A stretch of 36,549 nucleotides of DNA. Source: Sphingopyxis granuli NBRC 100800. Its GTDB lineage: Bacteria; Pseudomonadota; Alphaproteobacteria; Sphingomonadales; Sphingomonadaceae. Position 1 is the stretch's first letter. Each line of letters opens with the position of its first letter. This document shows, piece after piece, positions 1 to 5,723 of this stretch. The notes beneath the pieces are model-generated. The model searched no databases and was not told where the DNA came from. It was given only the letters and a program-made list of their open reading frames with translations. The stretch is from the NCBI RefSeq assembly GCF_001591045.1, contig NZ_BCUA01000038.1, positions 1 through 36,549 on the forward strand, given 5' to 3'. Both the position numbers and the translations under genes were made by a program.

Positions 1-95
1 AGCGTCCCTGTCTCAAGGGTATAAACGCCAACCTGTTTCAGGGTCGATGGCCTGCCCTCGAAACTGGCGCGGCGCAGAGGGAGAGGTCGGACCGT

Positions 96-122
96 GGATG
101 CTGAAACGAGTTCAGCATGACG
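96..122 (+). repeat. REP-like palindrome, copy A
   Basis: An 8-bp perfect stem (ATGCTGAA at 98-105, TTCAGCAT at 111-118) encloses a 5-nt loop, followed by GACG. The same unit occurs twice more at 984-1085. The stem, loop length and flanks (GGATG before, GACG after) are shared; only the loop differs (acgag here, acaag in copy C). It is non-coding, downstream of rplY. This type of palindrome is widespread in sphingomonad genomes as far as I know, but I could not run a search. Confidence 0.75.
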
Positions 123-128
123 AAGCGG

Positions 129-196
129 GAAGAGGCGGCGTTTCGCCGAAATCGCCGCCTCTTCGCATATGCCCCCTCCCCCGGGAAGGGGAGGGG
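129..196 (-). terminator. Two strong hairpins downstream of rplY
   Basis: Two hairpins lie just past the rplY stop codon. The nearer one pairs 173-181 with 188-196 (9 bp, CCCCTCCCC against GGGGAGGGG, 6-nt loop). The farther one pairs 129-140 with 153-164 (12 bp perfect, GAAGAGGCGGCG against CGCCGCCTCTTC, 12-nt loop). Neither has a clear U-tract, so intrinsic termination is only inferred. The nearer hairpin resembles the CCTCCCCG/CGGGGAGG core of the repeats around the DUF559 gene and may be a repeat fragment. Confidence 0.45.
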
Positions 197-210
197 TTGA
201 AGTGTCGGTG

Positions 211-840
211 TCAGGCTTCGCCTTCGGCGGCTTCGCCTTCATCCTTGGTCGTGTCGCCGTCGCTCGACTTGAGCGCCGACGGGGCGACGATCGTCGCGAT
301 GGTGAAGTCGCGGTCGGTGATCGCGCTTTCCACGCCCTTCGGCAGGGTGACGTGGCTGATATGGATCGATTCGCCGACGTCGAAGCCGGTGACGTCGATC
401 GTGATGTCGTCGGGAATCTTGTCCGCTTCGCAGATCAGTTCCAGCTCGTGGCGCACGACGTTCAGCACGCCGCCGCGCTTCAGGCCCGGGGACTTCTCCT
501 CGTTCGCGAACAGCACGGGAACGCCGACCTGCACCTTGGTGTCCTTCGACACGCGCAGGAAGTCGGCATGGATCGGACGATCCTTGACCGGATGGAAAGC
601 GACGTCCTTGGGCAGGGTGCGGATGGTCTTGCCGCCCACCTCGATCATCACCACCGAGTTCAGGAACACGCCGGTCATCAGCTGCTTCATCAGCAGCTTT
701 TCCTCGACGTGGATCATCAGGGGGTCTTCGTTGCCGCCATAGACGACGGCGGGGACGCGGCCATTACGACGCAGCTCGCGTGAGGCTCCCTTGCCTGCAC
801 GTTCGCGCGTCTCGGCCGTCAGCGTCAGCTGATCGCTCAT
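211..840 (-). CDS. rplY: 50S ribosomal protein L25 (CTC family)
   Basis: This 209-residue protein is the long CTC-type L25 that binds 5S rRNA in the large ribosomal subunit. The N-terminal L25 beta-barrel is recognisable from the [21 protein letters not shown] start of the family, with a VVYGG segment and [12 protein letters not shown] further in. The C-terminal TL5/CTC domain contains [19 protein letters not shown] and ends in an acidic, glycine-rich tail, as is common in alphaproteobacteria. An ATG at 840 is preceded by GGAG seven bases upstream, so I reject a longer in-frame extension to 981, which lacks family similarity. In many alphaproteobacteria pth follows rplY; it would lie to the left of this window. 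Two hairpins follow the stop codon. Confidence 0.95.
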   Translation of the reverse strand: MSDQLTLTAETRERAGKGASRELRRNGRVPAVVYGGNEDPLMIHVEEKLLMKQLMTGVFLNSVVMIEVGGKTIRTLPKDVAFHPVKDRPIHADFLRVSKDTKVQVGVPVLFANEEKSPGLKRGGVLNVVRHELELICEADKIPDDITIDVTGFDVGESIHISHVTLPKGVESAITDRDFTIATIVAPSALKSSDGDTTKDEGEAAEGEA

Positions 841-983
841 ATCATTTCTCCGAGAAACGGTTGCACAATCCGCCACGCCTCCAGGGATGACCATGACGGA
901 AGCGCGGGCGCATAACGGGGAAAGGGCGAAAAGGCAAGCCGCCGCCGCGAAATGGCGCGGCGTGTCTTGCACCTTCACCATTC

Positions 984-1085
984 GTCATGCTGAACTTGTT
1001 TCAGCATCCATGACCGGACCACGCGGCAAACGGCGACGTAAACCGGGAAGACAGACCATGGATGCTGAAACAAGTTCAGCATGAC
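984..1085. repeat. Inverted pair of REP-like palindromes (copies B and C)
   Basis: Copy B (stem 987-994/1000-1007) and copy C (stem 1062-1069/1075-1082) are exact inverted copies over about 28 bp, separated by about 46 bp. Each unit is itself a hairpin with an 8-bp stem, so the whole 102 bp can fold as two small hairpins or one long one. This is a BIME-like arrangement. It occupies most of the 309-bp gap (841-1149) between the rplY start and the end of the second TraB/GumN gene; I see no gene there. Confidence 0.8.
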
Positions 1086-1149
1086 GCAGGTGGGGAGGGT
1101 GTACCGAATTCCTACAAGCCGAATCGCCGCCGGCGCGAAATGGCGCGAT

Positions 1150-2046
1150 CTACTGCACCCGCGTCACCGTCAAGCCATCGGCCTCCAGCAGCGCGGGCAC
1201 GCCCTCGGGGCCGATCAGATGCCCCGCGCCGACCGCGACCAGCAGCGTGCCGGGGCGGTCCATCCGCCGCTTCACCCACGCGCTCCAGCGCCGGTTGCGG
1301 TCGGTCAGGATCGCCTTGCGCGCCGCGGGCACCGCCTCGACGTCGGCATTGATGACCGCTTCGAGCGCCGCGACATCGCCGCGCGACCAGGCGTCGGCCA
1401 GCGCCCCGACCTCGCGCGGCGCGCTGTCCGCGCGGCTGGCGGCGCGCTCCAGCAGCGTGCGCTGCGCCTCGGGCGGCAGCGTCTCGAACAGCAGCAACTG
1501 GGCCTTCGCGGTCTCCAGCCCGCCGATCGGTTTGTCCGCGTCGCGGAAAGCGGCCGTCAGGCCGGCTTCGACGCCGGCGTCGGGCGATAGCTTCGCGAGC
1601 GCGGCCGTGCGCTGGCCCATCAACACCATCACCGCCCAGTCGTCGAGGCGGTCGCCGCCGAAGCCGCCGCCCTTCGCCTCCAGCCTGCGATAGCCGCCGA
1701 GCGCTTCGCCCGACAGGCGCCGGTCGATCGCAAGCGGCGCGCTGCGCGGCGCAAGCTGTCCGAAGACCGCCCCGGCCGCCGCCAGTTCGTCGGGCGACAA
1801 TTCCATCACCAGCGCGTCGGCGGCGCGCATCGCCTCGGCGACCTTGCCGCCGTCCCAGTCGGTCCCCCTGGGCAGTGCGTGCATCGTGCCGAGCAGATAG
1901 ATGCGCGTATCGGGATCGGCGACCAGCCACATCGCGGGTCGCGCCTCGCGCGGCGGTTCGGCCGAACCGCACCCGGCGAACAGCAGGAAGGCGAGGGCGA
2001 CCGCCGCGCGGCCGCCCCGGCGCCGATGCCAACGGCGCCGCATCAT
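1150..2046 (-). CDS. TraB/GumN (Tiki-fold) family lipoprotein
   Basis: This 298-residue protein belongs to the TraB/GumN superfamily, whose members share the Tiki/EreA-type metalloprotease-like fold. Both paired GX2H signatures are visible: GTMH just after the mature N-terminus and GAGH near the C-terminus, with a glutamate in VMEL between them. The N-terminus (arginine-rich start, hydrophobic run, then FAGC) looks like a lipoprotein signal with Cys as the lipidated residue. The start at 2046 lies two bases after the stop of its upstream paralogue, and translational coupling is likely since the Shine-Dalgarno is weak; a second ATG follows immediately at 2043. The substrate is unknown. Catalytic activity is inferred only from the retained motif residues. 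Confidence 0.85.
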   Translation of the reverse strand: MMRRRWHRRRGGRAAVALAFLLFAGCGSAEPPREARPAMWLVADPDTRIYLLGTMHALPRGTDWDGGKVAEAMRAADALVMELSPDELAAAGAVFGQLAPRSAPLAIDRRLSGEALGGYRRLEAKGGGFGGDRLDDWAVMVLMGQRTAALAKLSPDAGVEAGLTAAFRDADKPIGGLETAKAQLLLFETLPPEAQRTLLERAASRADSAPREVGALADAWSRGDVAALEAVINADVEAVPAARKAILTDRNRRWSAWVKRRMDRPGTLLVAVGAGHLIGPEGVPALLEADGLTVTRVQ

Positions 2047-2048
2047 CC

Positions 2049-2999
2049 CTATTCGACCCGCGTCGCGGCCAATCCGCGTTGCTGGAGATAGGTCTGCACG
2101 CTTTGCGGTCCGGCGAGGTGTCCGGCGCCGACCGCGACGAACAGGGTGCCGGGTTGCTCCATGCGCGCCTGCAGCGTCTCGGCCCAGCGCGCGTTGCGGT
2201 CGGCCAGCAGGATCTTCGCCAGTTCGGGCGTGGTGGTCATGCTTTCGTTCATCAGCACGGCAAGCTGATCGGGGTCGCCGTTGCTCCACAGCGTCACCAG
2301 CCTGTCGATCGTCGGGCCGAGCTGGTCGATGTCCTTGACCGTCGCGTTGAGGTAGGCGACCTGCTGATCCTCCGGCAGCGTGTCGAAGAAACCGAGCTGC
2401 TCCTCCAGCGTCTCCAGGCCCTCGACCGGCTTGCCGGCGGCCTTGGCCGCGCGCGTCAGCGTCTTTTCCGCGCCCTGTTCGGGATCGTAGCCGAGGTTGG
2501 TCAGCGGCAGCACCGACAGCGTGACCGCGGCGAACCAGGGCTTGAACGCGTCGAACTGCGCCGGCGGGATGCCCAGCCCGGCGAGCGCCGCCTGATAGGC
2601 TTTCAGCGCATCGGGTTCGAGCCGCGACGACAGCGTCCTGCCGCTCTGGTCGAGCGCGAGGGGGATCGTCGCCTTGGCGGCCGCCATCTCGTCCTCGGGC
2701 AGCACGACCTCGAGCATCAGCGAATCGGAGGCATCGAAGGCCTGCTTCACCGCGCCGTCGAACCAGCTCAGCCCCGGTTTCAGCACGTGGATCGAGCCGA
2801 AGAGGTAAATCGTCGTATCCTCGTCCTTCACCACCCACAGCGCGGGCGCGGCGCGGGTTTCGGCCGGTGCTGCTGGGGCGGCGGCAGCGGGTTCGTCGAC
2901 CTGCGCGAAGGCAAGGGGGGCGGCCGAGCCAAGCGCGAGGGGAAGCAGCGCGCACGCGGCGGCAAGCGTCTTGAACCAGGGTTTCGTTCGGTTTTTCAT
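2049..2999 (-). CDS. TraB/GumN (Tiki-fold) family exported protein
   Basis: This 316-residue protein is the first gene of a tandem pair of TraB/GumN-family proteins. It shows the same layout as its neighbour: an opening VKDEDTTIYLFGSIHVL block with GSIH, MLEV with the glutamate, a central YLNATVKDIDQL-type helical region, and GAGH followed by AGPQSVQTYL near the end. The N-terminus (MKNRTKPWFK, hydrophobic stretch, AFAQ) is a Sec signal peptide with probable cleavage after AFA, so it is periplasmic or secreted. The ATG at 2999 was chosen because it gives a clean signal peptide and has AAAGG ten bases upstream; an in-frame ATG at 3017 is possible. It differs enough from the downstream copy that the duplication is not recent. 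Confidence 0.85.
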   Translation of the reverse strand: MKNRTKPWFKTLAAACALLPLALGSAAPLAFAQVDEPAAAAPAAPAETRAAPALWVVKDEDTTIYLFGSIHVLKPGLSWFDGAVKQAFDASDSLMLEVVLPEDEMAAAKATIPLALDQSGRTLSSRLEPDALKAYQAALAGLGIPPAQFDAFKPWFAAVTLSVLPLTNLGYDPEQGAEKTLTRAAKAAGKPVEGLETLEEQLGFFDTLPEDQQVAYLNATVKDIDQLGPTIDRLVTLWSNGDPDQLAVLMNESMTTTPELAKILLADRNARWAETLQARMEQPGTLFVAVGAGHLAGPQSVQTYLQQRGLAATRVE

Positions 3000-3069
3000 T
3001 CGGGGAAAGCCTTTCATCCGTTCGGGGGTATGTGCCGCAAGGGAAATGGGGAAAGCAAGCGCGGCGGGA

Positions 3070-3507
3070 TCAGCGGAATTTGAGCCAGAGATAGACGACC
3101 GCATTGACGACGAGCGTCAGCAGGAACAGCAGCATCGCGTCGGGCGACGGTGCCAGTCCGGCGCGGTGCAGCACCCACCATACGGGCGCGGGAAACATCA
3201 GGGCATACCATCCCGCCGTGCTCGCCCACAGCCAGGCATGCTCCTCATGATCGTCGATCGCGCGGTGATAGAGGATCATCGCGATCGCGAGCCCGATCGT
3301 CCAGCAAAGCGCGGCCGCGATCGCGAAGCCGGGGGTGAGCGAACCGGTCGCGAGCATCTCGGTCAGGCCGCGCCCTTCGGGCTGATCGACCACGAGCCAG
3401 CCGCCGATAAGCCCGCCGATCAGCGCGGCAAAGCCCAGCGACGTCCAATAGCGACGACGGCGCGGCGACATCGGGCGGCGCGGGCGCGGGGTTTCTGCAT
3501 CAGTCAT
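3070..3507 (-). CDS. Small four-helix membrane protein paired with XRE regulator
   Basis: This 145-residue protein has a basic N-terminus (RPRRPMSPRRRRYW) followed by about four hydrophobic segments: SLGFAALIGGLIGGWLVV, FAIAAALCWTIGLAIAMIL, WLWASTAGWYALMF and MLLFLLTLVVNAVVYLWL. No catalytic motif is visible and I do not recognise a named family. The ATG at 3507 has AAAGGA seven bases upstream. The gene overlaps the end of the XRE regulator by eight bases, so the two are co-translated. Small XRE regulators followed by a short membrane protein are a recurrent pairing, and this protein may signal to, or be controlled by, the regulator. That functional link is inference. Confidence 0.75.
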   Translation of the reverse strand: MTDAETPRPRRPMSPRRRRYWTSLGFAALIGGLIGGWLVVDQPEGRGLTEMLATGSLTPGFAIAAALCWTIGLAIAMILYHRAIDDHEEHAWLWASTAGWYALMFPAPVWWVLHRAGLAPSPDAMLLFLLTLVVNAVVYLWLKFR

Positions 3508-3712
3508 CGGCATGTCCTTTCTGGCCATCGTCGAAGATTTCCTCGATCGGCATGCCGAACAGGCGCGCCAGCTTGAAGGCGAGCGGCAGCGACGGGTCGT
3601 ATTTGCCCGTTTCGATCGCATTGACCGCCTGCCGCGACACATCGAGCCGCTCGGCCAGTTCGGCCTGGCTCCAGTTGCGCATCGCGCGCAATATCTTCAA
3701 CTTGTTGTTCAT
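3500..3712 (-). CDS. XRE-family helix-turn-helix regulator (YozG-like)
   Basis: This 70-residue protein is essentially one Cro/CI-type helix-turn-helix domain. WSQAELAERLDVSRQAVNAIETGKYDPS is the classic recognition region, and LPLAFKLARLFGMPIEEIFD completes the five-helix fold. It has no partner domain, as is typical of the small YozG/YgzD-type regulators that repress their own operons. The ATG at 3712 has GGAGG six bases upstream. The stop overlaps the start of the downstream membrane protein, which is therefore its probable operon partner. The DNA site it binds is not evident from the sequence. Confidence 0.92.
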   Translation of the reverse strand: MNNKLKILRAMRNWSQAELAERLDVSRQAVNAIETGKYDPSLPLAFKLARLFGMPIEEIFDDGQKGHADD

Positions 3713-3754
3713 CGGCGCCTCCAGGGCTCGTCGTGCCGCCAGGCAGCCGCCATC

Positions 3755-4099
3755 TCATGCGCGCGGCGACAACGCCACCATCATCAGCGCCATCTGCGCT
3801 TCCCCCCTCGCGGCCTGAGCGATGGCGTTCGCCGCTTGCGGTTGCGCGCCGGCGACCGTCTCGGCGATGCACTGTGCTTCGATCGCGCGGTCGGCGACGC
3901 TGCGCAGACCCGTGCGGCACAATTGGCGCGCCGCGCTTTTCAGCCGCGCGTCGAGTTGCGTCCGGCCGCGCGCCGAAGCGAGGTCGAGGTCGGCGGTGCG
4001 GACCGCGATGCGGCCGGTATCGGCATCGGCGCTCGCGGCAAAGGCGGGCGAACCGCCGAGGGCGAGCGTCAGGGCGAGGATGGCGGCGCGAGTCGTCAT
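3755..4099 (-). CDS. UrcA family exported protein
   Basis: This 114-residue protein has a Sec signal peptide (cleavage after AFA near residue 21) and the UrcA-family core: IAVRTADLDLASARGRTQLDARLKSAARQLC, then a second cysteine about 22 residues later in IEAQC. The two cysteines are the usual pair of the family and probably form a disulfide in the periplasm. UrcA-family proteins are found in sphingomonads and relatives; their function is unknown to me. GAAGGA precedes the ATG at a normal distance. It has its own strong promoter candidate at 4164-4192 with a palindromic TGTCA/TGACA site over the -35. Confidence 0.85.
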   Translation of the reverse strand: MTTRAAILALTLALGGSPAFAASADADTGRIAVRTADLDLASARGRTQLDARLKSAARQLCRTGLRSVADRAIEAQCIAETVAGAQPQAANAIAQAARGEAQMALMMVALSPRA

Positions 4100-4163
4100 G
4101 GCATCGGTTCCTTCATCGAAGTGACAGTCATGTTGGCCTGTCGTTTTGTCAGGTTTCCATGAC

Positions 4164-4192
4164 TATATGTCGCGATTCACTGACCATGTCAA
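4164..4192 (-). promoter_or_regulatory. Sigma-70-like promoter of the UrcA-family gene
   Basis: On the minus strand, TTGACA (4192-4187) and CATATA (4169-4164) are separated by exactly 17 bases. The -35 is a perfect consensus. Transcription would start about 60 bases before the UrcA-family ATG. The surrounding DNA is distinctly AT-richer than the genes on either side. Confidence 0.6.
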
Positions 4193-4204
4193 TAAAACAT
4201 GACA
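4187..4204. promoter_or_regulatory. TGTCA-N8-TGACA palindrome overlapping the -35
   Basis: An inverted repeat, TGTCA (4187-4191) and TGACA (4200-4204) with eight bases between, covers the -35 element of the leftward promoter. Three more TGTCA/TGACA pentamers lie at 4122-4126, 4147-4151 and 4221-4225. Clustering in about 100 bp between divergent genes suggests an operator region. The protein that would bind is unknown; the nearby XRE regulator is one candidate. Confidence 0.4.
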
Positions 4205-4329
4205 AAAAGTTCGGTTAGCCTGACACGGCTGGTGATTTTCCTCCGTGCCGATCGGGAGCGGAGCCTTGACCCTGCGCCGCTGCTGCGCCAATGCGGCGGC
4301 GATTTTGCACCTGCGAAGGAAATGCGGCC

Positions 4330-5253
4330 GTGGCCGACGCCGAAGCGAAGCGACCCCTCAGCTTTCAGGACGTGATCCTGACCCTGCATGCCTATTGGGG
4401 TGCGCGCGGCTGTGCGATCCTTCAGCCCTATGACATGCGCGTCGGGGCGGGGACCTTTCACCCGGCGACGACGCTGCGCAGCCTGGGGCCGGAGCCGTGG
4501 AATGTCGCCTATGTCCAGCCGAGCCGCCGCCCGACCGATGGCCGCTACGGCGAGAATCCCAACCGCCTTCAGCATTATTACCAGTATCAGGTGATCCTGA
4601 AGCCGTCGCCCGCCGACATTCAGGACCAGTATCTCGGCAGCCTCGCCGCGATCGGCATCGACCCGCTGCTCCACGATATCCGCTTCGTCGAGGACGATTG
4701 GGAATCGCCGACGCTGGGCGCATGGGGACTCGGCTGGGAAGTGTGGTGCGACGGGATGGAGGTGTCGCAGTTCACCTATTTCCAGCAGATGGGCGGCTAT
4801 GACTGCAAGCCGGTCGCGGGCGAGCTGACCTACGGGCTCGAACGCCTCGCCATGTATATCCAGGGCGTCGACAATGTGTACGACCTGCGCTTCTCCGACC
4901 CCGTTGGCGACGTGCCGGGGGTCAGCTACGGCGACGTGTTCCTCGAAAATGAGCGGCAATTCTCGAAATGGAATTTCGAGGTCGCCGACACCGATACGCT
5001 GTTCGCGGGCTTCAAGGCGGCCGAGGCCGAATGCGAGCGCGCGATCGCCGCACAGGTTCCGCTCGCCGCCTACGACCAGGCGATCGAGGCGAGCCACCTC
5101 TTCAACCTGCTCCAGGCGCGCGGCGTCATCAGCGTGCAGGAACGCGCCAACTACATGGCCCGCGTCCGCGACCTCGCCAAGGGAAGCTGCAAGGCGTGGA
5201 TCGACAGCCAGTCCGACCGCTGGACCGCAGCCTGGCCGGGATGGACGCTGTGA
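4330..5253 (+). CDS. glyQ: Glycyl-tRNA synthetase alpha subunit
   Basis: This is the catalytic alpha subunit (about 307 residues) of the bacterial alpha2beta2 glycyl-tRNA synthetase, which charges tRNA-Gly in the cytoplasm. The family signature is nearly complete: [56 protein letters not shown], the [21 protein letters not shown] block and [11 protein letters not shown] chose the GTG at 4330 because AAGGA lies nine bases upstream and the resulting N-terminus (about ten residues before LSFQD) fits the family; an in-frame ATG at 4291 would add 13 unlikely residues. Its stop codon overlaps the ATG of the inserted DUF559 gene (TGATG), so the usual glyQ-glyS coupling now runs through that gene. 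Confidence 0.96.
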   Translation: MADAEAKRPLSFQDVILTLHAYWGARGCAILQPYDMRVGAGTFHPATTLRSLGPEPWNVAYVQPSRRPTDGRYGENPNRLQHYYQYQVILKPSPADIQDQYLGSLAAIGIDPLLHDIRFVEDDWESPTLGAWGLGWEVWCDGMEVSQFTYFQQMGGYDCKPVAGELTYGLERLAMYIQGVDNVYDLRFSDPVGDVPGVSYGDVFLENERQFSKWNFEVADTDTLFAGFKAAEAECERAIAAQVPLAAYDQAIEASHLFNLLQARGVISVQERANYMARVRDLAKGSCKAWIDSQSDRWTAAWPGWTL

Positions 5254-5723
5254 TGGCCGTCCAAAATCCTCCCCGGAACGGGGAGGGGGACCACGCGCAG
5301 CGTGGTGGAGGGGGCTCGCGGAGCCTGCAACGCCCGCAGGTCTATGCCGCCCGCAAACTCCGCCGCGAAATGACCTTGCCCGAGGTTCTCTTGTGGGAGC
5401 AACTGCGCGGCCAGAAACTGGGCGCGAAATTCCGTCGTCAACACCCGGTCGGTCCCTATGTCGCGGATTTCTGCTGCATGGCTGCAAGACTGATCGTCGA
5501 AATCGACGGCGAGGCGCATGATCGCGGGACGGCACCGGCTCGTGACGCCGCGCGTGAGGCACGCCTGGCAGCGCAAGGATTTGAGGTCGTTCGCGTGACG
5601 GCAAAGGATGTGCTGGAAAATATGGACGGCGTCGTCGCGCTGCTTCGGCTCAAGGCCGATAGCCCCTTCCACCATGCCTCCGGCATGGTCCCCCTCCCCG
5701 CAAGCGGGGAGGATGTGCAATGA
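5253..5723 (+). CDS. DUF559 (Vsr-like PD-(D/E)XK) endonuclease-domain protein
   Basis: This 156-residue protein has the DUF559 core, related to very-short-patch-repair endonucleases. Residues 31-135 carry ARKLRREMTLPEVLLWEQLRG, then GAKFRRQHPVGPYVADF with D72, LIVEIDG with E83 and D85 as candidate metal ligands, and FEVVRVTAKDVLENMDGV. The first 22 and last 20 residues are translated from flanking inverted repeats rather than from the domain. Its ATG overlaps the glyQ stop (TGATG) and its TGA overlaps the glyS start (ATGA), so all three are translationally coupled. DUF559 genes are common and often solitary in alphaproteobacteria; their role is not established. Nuclease activity is inferred from the fold and the retained acidic residues. 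Confidence 0.88.
   Translation: MAVQNPPRNGEGDHAQRGGGGSRSLQRPQVYAARKLRREMTLPEVLLWEQLRGQKLGAKFRRQHPVGPYVADFCCMAARLIVEIDGEAHDRGTAPARDAAREARLAAQGFEVVRVTAKDVLENMDGVVALLRLKADSPFHHASGMVPLPASGEDVQ
5267..5713. mobile_element. DUF559 cassette with terminal inverted repeats
   Basis: The left end (5267-5316) and the reverse complement of the right end (5661-5713) match closely. Both read TCCTCCCCG, a short variable loop, CGGGGAGGGGGACCA, then a second small hairpin and TGGTGGA-GGGGCT. Each end is two nested hairpins, and loop differences are compensated within stems (CACGC/GCGTG on the left, ATGCC/GGCAT on the right). Between them lies only the DUF559 domain. The 447-bp unit (149 codons' worth) leaves an open frame through both ends. 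I infer a mobile or formerly mobile unit; no transposase is present and target-site duplications are not obvious. Confidence 0.55.

Noticed and set aside
1150..2955. A single 601-codon protein joining both TraB/GumN genes
   Set aside because: The upper half is out-of-frame translation of the first paralogue; the second gene starts at 2046, giving a normal lipoprotein signal.
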